64,000 nt of DNA from Pseudoalteromonas ulvae UL12 (GCF_014925405.1 NZ_AQHJ01000030.1:238092-302091); one strand, 5' to 3'. Counted from the first letter of the stretch, positions 25,876-35,341 are shown. The notes: a model not told the origin generated them from the sequence alone. Program-made: numbers and translations.

Positions 25876-26706
25876 TTAATCGTAAATCGTCGGGATTGGC
25901 TGGCGCTTATGTTCAGTGCGGGTATAAATTGCAATGAGTGTGTCTGCAACAGCTTTGTCGACTTCTTTTCCCTCGAGGAAGTCATCGATTTGATCGTAAC
26001 TCAATCCTAGCGCTTCTTCGTCAGCAAGCCCTGGTTTATCGCATTCTAAGTCGGCCGTTGGGACTTTTTTAACTAAAATATCAGGGGCGCCTAGAGTGTG
26101 GGCAAGCAAGCGAACTTGGCGCTTAGATAAACCAAAAAGTGGTGCTAAGTCACATGCACCATCACCAAATTTAGTATAAAAACCAGTGATGTTTTCTGCG
26201 CTGTGATCAGTACCGACGACTAAGCCGCCGGTAAGTCCTGCGATTTCATATTGCGCAACCATCCGCTGGCGTGCTTTTACATTGCCTTTAACAAAGTCAA
26301 CGGCGTCATTGCTTGGTAAAGGCAGCCCTGCTTGGTGCAAGCCTTGTAATGCTTGTGTATGCAAGCCATCTGCGCCGTCTTTGATATTAACCGTAATGCG
26401 TTTTGATGGCTGAATAAAATCAACCGCTAGTTGAGCTTCGTCTTCATCGGCTTGCACACCATAAGGTAAGCGCATTGCGATAAATTGATATTTATCGGTT
26501 GAGAGTTCAGTGTTGAGCTCGTCGACAGCAAGTTGGCATAAACGGCCACACGTAGACGAGTCGACTCCACCACTAATGCCCAGTACCAGCGAGCGAGAAT
26601 GAGAAGCCAAAAGTTTTGTTTTAATAAAGTCGATACGGCGTTTGATTTCAAATGCCGGATCGATTGTTGGTAGCACTTTCATTTCGGCTAAAATGTGCGC
26701 GCGCAT
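25876..26706 (-). CDS. nadE: NH3-dependent NAD+ synthetase
   Basis: 276 residues, normal for ammonia-dependent NadE. The PP-loop ATP motif is [22 protein letters not shown]-adenylate-binding features [30 protein letters not shown] and KKVPTADLE are intact. It adenylates nicotinic acid adenine dinucleotide and amidates it with ammonia, the last step of NAD synthesis. No glutaminase domain is present. It probably forms its own transcript ending in the hairpin at 25824-25854. The start [13 protein letters not shown] may alternatively be the second methionine. Confidence 0.96.
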   Translation of the reverse strand: MRAHILAEMKVLPTIDPAFEIKRRIDFIKTKLLASHSRSLVLGISGGVDSSTCGRLCQLAVDELNTELSTDKYQFIAMRLPYGVQADEDEAQLAVDFIQPSKRITVNIKDGADGLHTQALQGLHQAGLPLPSNDAVDFVKGNVKARQRMVAQYEIAGLTGGLVVGTDHSAENITGFYTKFGDGACDLAPLFGLSKRQVRLLAHTLGAPDILVKKVPTADLECDKPGLADEEALGLSYDQIDDFLEGKEVDKAVADTLIAIYTRTEHKRQPIPTIYD

Positions 26707-26770
26707 GGGCTCTCCTAAAAGTAGCGATAATAAAAAACTAGCCAGTATTATCTGGCTTCATGACAAAAAG

Positions 26771-27415
26771 TTAAAGCCCTAAACTCTGTTTAATTTGCTC
26801 AACTTGGTGTTTTAATTCGGCGATCTCTAGTTTAAGTTCTCCGATTTCTTGCTGCAAAGCTTGACTGTTTTGCGGGTGATTGGGCTCGTTTGCTTCGGCT
26901 GTGAATTCAGGAGCGGCCTCACAGAAAAGCTGACTATATCGAGATTCGCGTTTACCCTGTTCTCTTGCGTGCTTAGCGACGTAACCTTGTTCAATGAGAG
27001 TATTGAGGGCTTGTTCTACTTCTTGCACATTCGCAAATTCCGCCAAACGATTTGTTCGGGTACGTAACTCGCCCGGTGTTTGTGGGCCTCTTAGAAGCAT
27101 CACGCAAATAATGGCTTTTTGCTGAGCGGTAAATTTTAGGCTTCCGAATTCTGTATTGCAGAAACGATGTGTGTATTTATCGACGCGACCAGAAAACCCC
27201 TCATCTTTTGTTACTAGTCGGCTAGCAGCAAGTTCATCAAGTGCATTTTGTACATCAGCTTCAGTCAAGCTAAGCACTGGCTCGCGATTTGATTTTTGGT
27301 TACAAGCATTGGTTAGGTTATTTACGGACATCGGATATTGCTCGGGAGTGGTGACTTCTTTTTCGAGCATGCAACCAATAACGCGTGCTTGCATTGGTGT
27401 GAGTATTAATTCCAT
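26771..27415 (-). CDS. yceH: YceH family (DUF480) protein
   Basis: 214 residues. Two winged-helix-like domains align with E. coli YceH: ARVIGCMLEKEVTTPEQYPMSVN, ACNQKSNREPV, LLRGPQTPGELRTRTNRLAEF and EQGKRESRYSQLF. The last about 35 residues form a leucine-rich coiled coil (QQEIGELKLEIAELKHQVE), probably for oligomerisation. Function is not established. The gene is monocistronic, in front of nadE on the same strand with about 64 bases between them. Confidence 0.93.
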   Translation of the reverse strand: MELILTPMQARVIGCMLEKEVTTPEQYPMSVNNLTNACNQKSNREPVLSLTEADVQNALDELAASRLVTKDEGFSGRVDKYTHRFCNTEFGSLKFTAQQKAIICVMLLRGPQTPGELRTRTNRLAEFANVQEVEQALNTLIEQGYVAKHAREQGKRESRYSQLFCEAAPEFTAEANEPNHPQNSQALQQEIGELKLEIAELKHQVEQIKQSLGL

Positions 27416-27637
27416 CTGTGATACCTCTTAATGCGTTGAATTGACACTGTAAACGAGCTGCAGGTGTGATGCAATTAGGATGAAGTTAAAGGTCGGATAT
27501 ATCGTCAGCCATCGATACAGCAAAATCATCGAATGTTTAAACTTTCGTCATATTTTGATCATCAAATCTTAGTATTAACATCAAAGGTAAGTGTGGTAAT
27601 TTGAGTTAATAATAAAATCAATGTCATAACAACAGGA

Positions 27638-29950
27638 ATGAACGCAATGATACTGCGGCTATTTAAGTGGATAACAACCGGGTTAATTTTATTGGCTTTG
27701 TTAACAACCGCTCTGGTTTATGGGGTGTTAAGTATCAGCTTACCAAGTTTGTCTGGTCAGGGTCAGTCTCAGGGGGTTTCACAGCCTGTTTCGATAGCTC
27801 GTGATGCGCTCGGAACCGCAGTGGTCTCTGCAAACAATCGCGTTGATGCAGCTTATGCACTTGGCTTTGCTCACAGCCAAGATCGTTTTTTCCAAATGGA
27901 TTTATTACGTCGCAATGCAGCAGGCGAGCTCAGTGAATTATTCGGAAAAGCGGCTTTAGATCTCGATAAAAAAATGCGTTTTCACCAATTTAGAAAACGC
28001 GCTAGTAAAATTGTTACCCAACTTCCAGAGCGGGATCAGCAAATTTTAGCCGCTTATGCACAAGGCGTGAACGAAGCACAAGCGCAAAGTTACCCAAGTT
28101 TTGAGTATTTATTAGCTGGTGCAGAGCGCCAACCTTGGCAGCCAGTTGATAGCTTGTTAGTTATTTATACTATGTATCTTGATTTACAAACGGGCAATTT
28201 TGAGCGTGATTTAGTGCTTGAACAGGTTAAGCAGCAATTTGGTGATGAGATGCTCACGTTTTTGACCCAGCCAAGTCAATATCAAGCCGCGCTTGATGGC
28301 AGTGAAGAGCCGATACCAGATAGCGATATACCAGAGCTGAGCTTACAGCTAAAGGCACAATTGGCGTATCAAAAAATTGCTGAGCCATTGGGGATTGGCA
28401 GTAATAACTGGGCCGTAACGGGGGCATTAACTGAGTCTGGCCATGGCATGTTATCTGACGATATGCATTTATCCATTGCTGTGCCAGTGATTTGGTATCG
28501 TGCTCAGCTCAATTATTATGAAAATAATCAACAGCATCAAATAACAGGTGTTACTTTGCCGGGAGCGCCTGCAGTTGTGGTTGGAACAAACGGGCATGTA
28601 GCGTGGGGCTTTACCAATGGTTATCTCGATACGGCTGATTGGATTAAGCTTGATGATGCCGTGGCAACGTATGATGTTGAAGAACAATACCCTATTGTTG
28701 ATGGCACAACCGAAGTGGCGGCCTTAACAATGAGTGACTATGGTCCTGTCAAGGAAGTGAACGGGCAGCGTTATGCATTGAGTTGGGTGGCGCATCAACC
28801 CTATGCGGTGGATATGGAATTGTTAAATTTAGAACAAGCACACTCTGTGGGTCAGGCGCTTGAGGTTGCAAAAACCATCGGTATTCCAGTGCAAAATATG
28901 TTAGTTGTCGATAAGCAAGGGCAAGCAGCATGGCAGCCAACAGGCGCGGTGCCAGCCCGAATCAATCCAAGTGATGTGGCAGTGGATCCGGCGGAGTATT
29001 CAGTTTTATGGCAAGAGGATGCGAGCGATTTACCGCAAGTTCGTAATCCTGACAATCATCGTTTATGGACGGGTAATTCGCGAGTGATTGCTACAGAGCA
29101 GCTGCCTCGATTTGGCGACGGAGGATATGCTTTAGGTGCGCGTGCGGTGCAAATACGCGACAGGCTAAATGAAAAAGAGCGTTTTTCAGAACAGGACTTT
29201 TATCAAATTCAGTTAGACAATCAAGCGCGGTTTTTAACTAAGTGGCATGGTTTATTGATAAGTACGCTGAAACAAGAGCCAGAGCGATTTGCGCGTGATA
29301 TTAAGGATCTCGAAAATTGGCAAGCATGCGCTTGTCCAGACTCGGTGGGGTATACCCTTGTTAGGCATTTTCGCAGTCGCTTAACTGATACCGTATTCAG
29401 CGCTGTTGAAAGTCAGTTATCAGAACATGACTTGTCGTTGAGCGCGATCAAAAATAACTTAGAGACGCCTATCTGGCAGATGATTGCTGCACAACCATCA
29501 AGTTGGTTACCAGCAAATTATGGCACTTGGCCTGAGTTTATGCTTGAGAGTTATCAGCAAATGCGCGATGAGTTGTTAGAAATACATGGTCAAAGTCGCC
29601 ATGCATCATTGCAAGTTTTGCAGTGGGGTAAAGTGAATGAACTGCGTATTCAGCATCCTTTTTCGAAACAAATCCCATTGTTGAGCCATTTACTTGATAT
29701 GCCTCGATCTCCGGGATTTGGTGACAGCTACATGCCGGCAGTACAAAAAACAGGCTTTGGCGCATCACAACGTCTGTTTGTGCAACCTGGTCTTGAAGAA
29801 AATGCGATTCTGACTCTGCCTGGTGGGCAATCAGGGCATCCTTTTTCGCCGTTTTATCGGGCTGGATTTAGTGATTATGTACAAGGTAATAATACTCCAT
29901 TATTACCAACAGAGACGATGCATCAGATTACAATCAGCCCACTTAAATAA
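27638..29950 (+). CDS. Penicillin acylase family (S45) amidohydrolase
   Basis: 770 residues. The N-terminal hydrophobic segment (about 5-30) acts as a signal or anchor. The alpha chain is followed by a spacer and the autocatalytic cleavage site LGIGSNNWAV, where Ser255 becomes the N-terminal nucleophile of the beta chain. NGHVAWGFTNGYLDTADW and LTGNSRV-like WTGNSRVIAT further support an Ntn-hydrolase of this family. Members hydrolyse penicillins, acyl-homoserine lactones or other N-acyl amides in the periplasm. A second ATG at 27647 has a better ribosome-binding distance from AGGA. The real substrate cannot be deduced; acyl-homoserine lactone quenching is one option. Confidence 0.92.
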   Translation: MNAMILRLFKWITTGLILLALLTTALVYGVLSISLPSLSGQGQSQGVSQPVSIARDALGTAVVSANNRVDAAYALGFAHSQDRFFQMDLLRRNAAGELSELFGKAALDLDKKMRFHQFRKRASKIVTQLPERDQQILAAYAQGVNEAQAQSYPSFEYLLAGAERQPWQPVDSLLVIYTMYLDLQTGNFERDLVLEQVKQQFGDEMLTFLTQPSQYQAALDGSEEPIPDSDIPELSLQLKAQLAYQKIAEPLGIGSNNWAVTGALTESGHGMLSDDMHLSIAVPVIWYRAQLNYYENNQQHQITGVTLPGAPAVVVGTNGHVAWGFTNGYLDTADWIKLDDAVATYDVEEQYPIVDGTTEVAALTMSDYGPVKEVNGQRYALSWVAHQPYAVDMELLNLEQAHSVGQALEVAKTIGIPVQNMLVVDKQGQAAWQPTGAVPARINPSDVAVDPAEYSVLWQEDASDLPQVRNPDNHRLWTGNSRVIATEQLPRFGDGGYALGARAVQIRDRLNEKERFSEQDFYQIQLDNQARFLTKWHGLLISTLKQEPERFARDIKDLENWQACACPDSVGYTLVRHFRSRLTDTVFSAVESQLSEHDLSLSAIKNNLETPIWQMIAAQPSSWLPANYGTWPEFMLESYQQMRDELLEIHGQSRHASLQVLQWGKVNELRIQHPFSKQIPLLSHLLDMPRSPGFGDSYMPAVQKTGFGASQRLFVQPGLEENAILTLPGGQSGHPFSPFYRAGFSDYVQGNNTPLLPTETMHQITISPLK

Positions 29951-29976
29951 GGCTCTAAAACCGTTAAAGTAGTATT

Positions 29977-30002
29977 AAAAAAGGAGCCGAAGCTCCTTTT
30001 TT
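29977..30002. terminator. Bidirectional terminator between the acylase and M56 genes
   Basis: AGGAGC, tetraloop CGAA, GCTCCT, flanked by A-run and T-run, so it can act on both strands. The stop codon of the minus-strand gene at 30001 lies within its right edge. Confidence 0.9.
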
Positions 30003-31203
30003 AATGATTTGAATTTGATACTTTAATTCGTTCGATTAAATCACGTTTGGCACTTAGTTCAGATAAGGCAAAGTCGAGTTGTACCAAGACACCTTTAAAC
30101 CCAGCAGAAGATGGTTGATATTGCCACTGCTCAAGTGCAACTTTAGCGTTGTGGTTAAATACATTTTGCGGCTCTGCGCCAACAATTGATACGTTTTCTA
30201 CTTTTCCAGCTGATGATATGTCGTATTTAAGCACGACAGAGCCTTCAATGTTGTCTCTGGCGGCTAGAGGTGGATATTTGGGTTCAATACGCATAATTGG
30301 TTTAATTTCATTGGCATGCTTAGCGAGAGTCTCGTTGGTATGATCACCTGCAACAGCGACGCCCCCGAGTAGTCCAGTGACCAATGTCAGCAAGGCTATT
30401 TGTAAGAAAGGTTTATGGGCTGAGCGAGTTTTAATAAAGTTTAAACGATTTAACATAGTCCGTTTCTCCGTGTAATGGGTGTAGGCATACAGTTGGTGTT
30501 GGTTATTTTCGATGCTCAGTAACATTGCTTTGCCATAGGCTAAGCGTTGCTCTGGGCTTTTATTGTGTAAAACGGTTTCGTCGCACGCGAGTTCTTGCAT
30601 ACGTCGATAACTCTGATAACCCAGCCAGCTCAATGGGTTAAACCAAAATAGGCATAACAAGCTGACGGCGAATAAATTAAATAAGGTATCTTTACGTCGA
30701 TAATGGCAAAGCTCGTGTTCGATGATCATCGCCAATTGCTGCTGGGTGTAAAGTGACTCGTAATTGGCTGGAAGCACTAGTTTTGGTTTGATAAAGCCAA
30801 TCAATAAAGGGCTGGCAACTTGAAAGCTAGTAACAACTTCGATCGGTACTTGCTGTGATATCTTTAATTGTGCAGGCTGATGAGCAATGCGTTGTTTATG
30901 CGCAATAAAACTCACAAACAAGGTTGATACCAATCCAACTAGCCATAAAAACCAGCTAAATTGCAGGTTGAATTGCTCTTGTCCTTGCTCTGCAAGTGTG
31001 ACTGTGTATTTTGTCAGCACAAAATCTGTTTGTGGTTTGAGCTCATTGGGTAAGTTATTGGCCACTAAAACAATCGGGATAAGCAGCCACAAAACATAGC
31101 TAAACCGCGCGCTAAGTTGCTTAACTAAATGGCGCTCCACCAGTAATAATAAAATCAGAGCGCCGCTAAGCACGAGTTGTTGATTAAAGAGCCAATCAAT
31201 CAT
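30001..31203 (-). CDS. BlaR1/M56-family membrane metalloprotease with TonB C-terminal domain
   Basis: 400 residues from the ATG at 31203. It begins with membrane helices (about 12-28, 35-50, 83-100), then the zinc motif HELCH at 163-167 with the downstream Glu in QELACDE, and another helix. The C-terminal about 90 residues (IMRIEPKYPPLAARDNIEGS to VLVQLDF) are a TonB_C domain, not a penicillin-binding sensor as in true BlaR1. The ATG overlaps the blaI stop (ATGATTGA), so translation is coupled. In this family the protease cleaves the BlaI repressor when a signal is sensed. TonB_C may sense or contact envelope proteins. The signal here is unknown. Confidence 0.92.
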   Translation of the reverse strand: MIDWLFNQQLVLSGALILLLLVERHLVKQLSARFSYVLWLLIPIVLVANNLPNELKPQTDFVLTKYTVTLAEQGQEQFNLQFSWFLWLVGLVSTLFVSFIAHKQRIAHQPAQLKISQQVPIEVVTSFQVASPLLIGFIKPKLVLPANYESLYTQQQLAMIIEHELCHYRRKDTLFNLFAVSLLCLFWFNPLSWLGYQSYRRMQELACDETVLHNKSPEQRLAYGKAMLLSIENNQHQLYAYTHYTEKRTMLNRLNFIKTRSAHKPFLQIALLTLVTGLLGGVAVAGDHTNETLAKHANEIKPIMRIEPKYPPLAARDNIEGSVVLKYDISSAGKVENVSIVGAEPQNVFNHNAKVALEQWQYQPSSAGFKGVLVQLDFALSELSAKRDLIERIKVSNSNH

Positions 31204-31570
31204 TTTCTTTTTCCCATTTTGCGATAACTTGCTTGAGTTCATCGATATCTCGCTGGCTTAGCTGCTCTGTTTTAGCAAACCCTGCGACCAAAGGCGCAAT
31301 CCGGCCGCTGAATAAGCGTTCAATTAAGCTCTGGCTTTCTTTTAGGGTGTAGCTGTCGCGCTCTAATAGCGGTGAATATAAATAGCTGCGCTGCTCTTTT
31401 TCAAAACTGATGGCACCTTTTTTAACCATGCGATTAAGCAACGTTTTGACTGTTTTATCATGCCAAGGTTTATGCTGGTTCAATCGTTCAATTATCTCAT
31501 TCGCTGAAGTGGGGTGTGCCTGCCAAATGGCTTCAAGAACTTCAAATTCGGCTTTGCTTATTTCGATCAT
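31196..31570 (-). CDS. BlaI/MecI-family transcriptional repressor
   Basis: 124 residues with the BlaI/MecI/CopY winged helix: EFEVLEAIWQAHPTSANEIIERL, then KTVKTLLNRMVKKGAISFEKEQRSYLYSP, followed by a C-terminal dimerisation and cleavage region. It overlaps the M56 protease gene by 8 bases. Two near-identical dyads upstream (31588-31601 and 31614-31627) carry the TACA/TGTA half sites typical of BlaI and MecI operators, so autoregulation is very likely. The divergent MBL-fold gene at 31767 may be a second target. Confidence 0.95.
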   Translation of the reverse strand: MIEISKAEFEVLEAIWQAHPTSANEIIERLNQHKPWHDKTVKTLLNRMVKKGAISFEKEQRSYLYSPLLERDSYTLKESQSLIERLFSGRIAPLVAGFAKTEQLSQRDIDELKQVIAKWEKEND

Positions 31571-31587
31571 TGTTCGTCCTTATTAGT

Positions 31588-31601
31588 ATTACATTTGTAA
31601 T
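31588..31601. promoter_or_regulatory. BlaI-type operator 1
   Basis: ATTACATTTGTAAT, a perfect 6-2-6 dyad containing TACA and TGTA half sites as in BlaI/MecI operators. It lies 18 bases in front of blaI and is 26 bases from operator 2. Confidence 0.85.
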
Positions 31602-31613
31602 CAATTATTTTAG

Positions 31614-31627
31614 ATTACATCTGTAAT
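31614..31627. promoter_or_regulatory. BlaI-type operator 2
   Basis: ATTACATCTGTAAT, a second 6-2-6 dyad identical in its half sites to operator 1. Two such dyads 26 bases apart in a blaI intergenic region are strong evidence for a repressor target. Confidence 0.85.
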
Positions 31628-31766
31628 TTATGTTCTGCAACTGTTAATTGAACAATGTTTACACATTTCACGTATTGGCTTAATGTAAAGCTGTGCAAAT
31701 AAGCGCTGACTTGTTTTTGAGGAGAGTCGATGACTGCTTCGCTCACTTACTCAATAGGATGAAATA

Positions 31767-32633
31767 ATGATAAAAAAATCACTACTTGCAATGGCGTTAA
31801 CCTCTCTGACAGCTATGAGTTATGCCGATGAAGTGCAAATAAAAACAGAGCAACTGACTGACAATATTCATGTGTTATTTGGTCAGGGCGGAAATATAGC
31901 AGCGAGTGTCGGGGACGATGGTATTTATATTATTGATGATCAGTTCGCTAAGTTGTCTGACAAAATTAAACAAACGATTAGTAATTTAAAACCGGGCAGT
32001 GCTGAGTTTGTGATTAATACTCATCATCATGGTGACCATACGGGTGGAAATGAAAATTTTGCCAACGCGGGTAGCCATGTAATTGCCCATGATAATGTTC
32101 ATAAACGGTTAGTTGAAAAGCATGGCGAAGATTCTAAATATGTTCCTGTTTTGAGCTTTTCTCATAATATGAGTCTGCATTTTAATAATGAACACGCCAA
32201 AATAATGCATTTTGCTCATGCGCACACTGATGGTGATGCGGTGGTTTTTTTTAACAAAGCAAACGTGGTGCATATGGGGGATATTTACTTCAACCTTGGT
32301 GGGTTACCGTTTGTTGATGTCGAAAGTGGTGGCAGTGTGAATGGTGTATTGGCAGCTGTTGAAGCTGTGATCAGCCATACAGATGAGCAAACAAAAATTA
32401 TCCCGGGGCATGGTCCTGTAAGTAATCAAAAGGAACTTAAGCAGTATCATCAATTGGTGACACAGGCAAAAGAGGTCATGCTTACTGCGATGAAAGATGG
32501 TGCCAGCGAAGAGGCGGTGGTTGCTGCAAAACCACTATCAGTACTAAATCTACAATACAGTGGTTGGCTGCCAGAAGAGCGTGTTACTAAGCTGTTTTAT
32601 CAAAGCCTGTCACAAAAACCACATCATCATTAA
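31767..32633 (+). CDS. MBL-fold metallohydrolase, exported
   Basis: 288 residues with a signal peptide (cleavage near SYA-DE). The metal motif is His86-x-His88-x-Asp90-His91 in THHHGDHTGG, with further ligands His153 (AHTDGD), Asp172 (MGDIYF) and His215 (PGHGPVS). This is the dinuclear site of the broad MBL hydrolase family; the bridging Asp172 and the general pattern fit a glyoxalase-II or lactonase-like enzyme better than a true class B beta-lactamase. It is divergent from blaI, whose operators lie about 140-180 bases upstream. Substrate unknown. The end HHH is part of the protein. Confidence 0.9.
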   Translation: MIKKSLLAMALTSLTAMSYADEVQIKTEQLTDNIHVLFGQGGNIAASVGDDGIYIIDDQFAKLSDKIKQTISNLKPGSAEFVINTHHHGDHTGGNENFANAGSHVIAHDNVHKRLVEKHGEDSKYVPVLSFSHNMSLHFNNEHAKIMHFAHAHTDGDAVVFFNKANVVHMGDIYFNLGGLPFVDVESGGSVNGVLAAVEAVISHTDEQTKIIPGHGPVSNQKELKQYHQLVTQAKEVMLTAMKDGASEEAVVAAKPLSVLNLQYSGWLPEERVTKLFYQSLSQKPHHH

Positions 32634-32643
32634 TGAGTATGCA

Positions 32644-32683
32644 ACAACAAAATAAAAGGCCGTGTTGCCTTTTGTTTTGTTGT
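32644..32683 (+). terminator. Terminator after the MBL gene
   Basis: ACAACAAAATAAAAGGC pairs with GCCTTTTGTTTTGTTGT (17 pairs, one T-G) around a 6-base loop. It is T-rich on the descending arm, 10 bases after the stop. Confidence 0.82.
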
Positions 32684-32785
32684 AAAGACCGTTAACGCAG
32701 CCTTCAAGACCATTAGTCATTATTTATATCTCTGACTCGCTTTTTTTGTTACTTTTTATGTAACAAAACAAGGGAATAAATATAT

Positions 32786-33724
32786 ATGGCTATTAATAAC
32801 AATGAATTACCAGATTTAGCCTCTGTGGCTACAAAAAAGAAAGGCACTGTAGTTGGGGTTGTTGTCGCCTTAGCTGGATTGGCGGTTTTGTTTCAATCTA
32901 TGTACACCGTTGATGAAGGTCATGTGGGCATTGTAAAGCGCTTTGGTGAGGCGACAGAACAAGTTAATCCAGGCTTACATACGAAAATTCCAATTGTAGA
33001 TACCGTCGAAGTACTGGAAATACGTACCCGCAAAAATGTAGAAAAACTCAATGCGTCGACTCATGAGCAAATGCCCGTGACGGCGGAAGTATCGATTAAC
33101 TGGACGGTTATTCGCGAGCAAGCATTTGAGCTATTTAAAAGCTACGGGGGGTTAACCCAATTTGAAACCAGAATACTCGACCCTAAATTACGTTCTGCAA
33201 CCAAAGATGCACTGGCGCGCTACAAAGCGGAAGAGCTGATCCAAAATCGTTCACAAGTCATTGCACAAATAGAAGAGTTGTTGATTGAAGGGATGAAAGA
33301 GTACCCAGTGAAACTCGACTCTGCGCAATTAGAAAACTTAGGATTACCACAAAAATATATTCAATCGATTGAAACGAAACAGACAGAGAAAAACTTAGCG
33401 GCGGCTGAAATGCACCGTTTAGAGCGTCAAAAATTAGAAGCGCAACAACAAGTGAATACAGCTTTCGCACAACGAGATGCTGCAAAGGCACAAGCGGATG
33501 GTAAAGCGTATGCCATTAAAGCAGAAGCACAGGCTGAAGCTGAAGCAATAAAACTTAAAGGATTAGCTGAAGCTGAATCAATTCATAAAAAAGTAGAAGC
33601 GTTGAAAGGATCTAAAGAGATGGTTGAGTATGTGCGTGCTCAGCAATGGAATGGTCAAATGCCTACTACGATTATGGGCGCTGATCAGAATGTGCTTTGG
33701 AACTTAGATGAAAAGAAAAAGTGA
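32786..33724 (+). CDS. Prohibitin-family (SPFH) membrane protein
   Basis: 312 residues. One N-terminal membrane helix (about 22-42) is followed by the SPFH domain (VDEGHVGIVKRFGEATEQVNPGLHTKIP) and a long charged coiled coil (about 200-290, rich in EA and KA repeats). This is the prohibitin type. SPFH proteins form large ring assemblies that organise membrane domains and can control FtsH-type proteases. The next genes are a GNAT-nitrilase fusion and a second SPFH protein (stomatin type), which implies a shared membrane-microdomain role (inference). Confidence 0.92.
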   Translation: MAINNNELPDLASVATKKKGTVVGVVVALAGLAVLFQSMYTVDEGHVGIVKRFGEATEQVNPGLHTKIPIVDTVEVLEIRTRKNVEKLNASTHEQMPVTAEVSINWTVIREQAFELFKSYGGLTQFETRILDPKLRSATKDALARYKAEELIQNRSQVIAQIEELLIEGMKEYPVKLDSAQLENLGLPQKYIQSIETKQTEKNLAAAEMHRLERQKLEAQQQVNTAFAQRDAAKAQADGKAYAIKAEAQAEAEAIKLKGLAEAESIHKKVEALKGSKEMVEYVRAQQWNGQMPTTIMGADQNVLWNLDEKKK

Positions 33725-33750
33725 CATTCGGCACTGAACAGATAAAACTG

Positions 33751-33782
33751 ACTATTAGGTGAGGGGAAACCCTCACGATAGT
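33751..33782. other. Hairpin between the prohibitin and GNAT-nitrilase genes
   Basis: ACTAT and ATAGT flank a GTGAGGG stem closed by a GAAA (GNRA) tetraloop and CCCTCAC. No T-run follows, so it is not a normal terminator. It may be an RNA stability element between cotranscribed genes. Confidence 0.5.
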
Positions 33783-33808
33783 TCATTATTCACATCAATG
33801 AGGTTGAA

Positions 33809-35329
33809 ATGGCAGCGGAAAAAGTTCATTTAAAAATTTGTAATTTGGCCAAACACCAATACGAAGACATTAAGCAGTTAATGGATGGTGTCTACACAGA
33901 GTTAGGTGGCGCATGGCCAATGCATACGATCTCGCATTTGATTGATGAATTCCCAGAAGGGCAAATCGGTATTTTAGATGACGGTCATTTAGTGGGGATT
34001 GCCTTAAGTGTGCAAGTTGATTATACCCGTTTTTCTAATCCGCATACCTATGAGGATATCGTAGATAGTAACGATAACATTAACTCAGATAGCGAGGGCG
34101 ATGCGTTATATGGATTAGATGTGGTGATTGCCGCTTCGCACCGAGGATTGCGCTTAGGTCGTCGTTTGTATGATGCGCGAAAAGAGCTATGTCGTCAGTA
34201 TAACTTAAGAGCTATTTTAGCGGGCGGGCGGATCCCGAGATACCACAACCATTCTGATTTGATGACCCCGATGGAATATATAGAGAAGGTCGACCGTAAA
34301 GAAATTTACGATCCCATTCTGAGTTTTCAGTTATCGAATGATTTTCAGGTTAAACGGTTATTGAAAAAGTATTTACCTGAAGATGCGCAATCAGTCGGCT
34401 ATGCCACTTTATTGGAATGGAACAATATTTTATATGAGCCAATGGATACGGTATTAGCATCAGCAAAGACGGTTATTCGAGTTGGTGCCGTGCAATGGCA
34501 GATGCGCACCGTTGAATCGGTCGAAGAGCTGTTAAAACAAGTGGAATACTTTGTTGATACTGTCTCTGATTATCAAAGTGATTTTATTGTCTTTCCGGAG
34601 TTTTTTAATGCCCCGCTGATGGGCTTAACGGAGCAACTTTCACAAACAGAAGCGATTCGCTACTTAGCGGAATATACCGAACTGTTTCGTAATGAAATGT
34701 CGCGCATGGCCATCGAATACAACGCCAACATTGTCACGGGTTCAATGCCATTAGCCGAAGGCGATAAAATTTATAATGTGTCGTATTTGTGCCATCGCAG
34801 TGGTCAAGTTGATGAACAGCGTAAGATTCATATCACACCTCATGAAAAAAATGATTGGGTGATCCAAGGTGGCGATAAAATTTCGGTGTTTGAAACCGAC
34901 GCAGGCCGTGTGGGAATTTTGATTTGCTACGATGTGGAGTTTCCAGAGCTCGGACGTATTTTAGCAGAGCAAGGGATAGAGATTTTATTCGTACCGTTTT
35001 GGACAGATACTAAAAATAGTTACTTGCGAGTACGTCATTGTGCCCAAGCGAGAGCGATTGAAAATGAATGTTATGTTGTGATTGCAGGCAGTGTCGGTAA
35101 TTTGCCTCAAGTAGAAAGCCTTGATGTGCAATATGGGCAATCAGCGGTGTTATCACCTTCTGATTTTTCATTCCCACATGATGGCATTTTATCGGAAGCC
35201 ACACCGAATACTGAAATGTTGTTATTTTCAGATTTAGATTTAGATAAGTTAAAAATTCTTCACAGCGAAGGAACAGTGCGCAATCTTAAAGATAGGCGTC
35301 AAGAGCTGTACCAAGTGATTTTAAAATAA
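33809..35329 (+). CDS. Bifunctional GNAT acetyltransferase/carbon-nitrogen hydrolase (nitrilase fold)
   Basis: 506 residues with two domains. The N-terminal GNAT domain (about 5-205) has VVIAASHRGLRLGRRLYDARKEL for CoA binding. The C-terminal carbon-nitrogen hydrolase domain (about 222-500) has the triad Glu264 (VFPEFF), Lys339 (RKIHITPHE) and Cys373 (LICYDVEFPE). Such fusions are known in bacteria, but the substrate is not established; an acyl transfer followed by amide hydrolysis is possible. It sits between a prohibitin and a stomatin gene on the same strand, 12 bases before the latter, so it probably belongs to the same operon. No signal peptide. Confidence 0.93.
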   Translation: MAAEKVHLKICNLAKHQYEDIKQLMDGVYTELGGAWPMHTISHLIDEFPEGQIGILDDGHLVGIALSVQVDYTRFSNPHTYEDIVDSNDNINSDSEGDALYGLDVVIAASHRGLRLGRRLYDARKELCRQYNLRAILAGGRIPRYHNHSDLMTPMEYIEKVDRKEIYDPILSFQLSNDFQVKRLLKKYLPEDAQSVGYATLLEWNNILYEPMDTVLASAKTVIRVGAVQWQMRTVESVEELLKQVEYFVDTVSDYQSDFIVFPEFFNAPLMGLTEQLSQTEAIRYLAEYTELFRNEMSRMAIEYNANIVTGSMPLAEGDKIYNVSYLCHRSGQVDEQRKIHITPHEKNDWVIQGGDKISVFETDAGRVGILICYDVEFPELGRILAEQGIEILFVPFWTDTKNSYLRVRHCAQARAIENECYVVIAGSVGNLPQVESLDVQYGQSAVLSPSDFSFPHDGILSEATPNTEMLLFSDLDLDKLKILHSEGTVRNLKDRRQELYQVILK

Positions 35330-35341
35330 GGAAAATAAAAA

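Noticed and set aside
30001..31203. Calling the M56 protein a beta-lactam sensor (BlaR1)
   Set aside because: The C-terminal penicillin-binding domain is absent and replaced by TonB_C.
31767..32633. Calling the MBL-fold protein a beta-lactamase
   Set aside because: The motif set is shared by glyoxalase II, lactonases and others, and no class-specific residues were identified; a BlaI neighbour alone is not proof.
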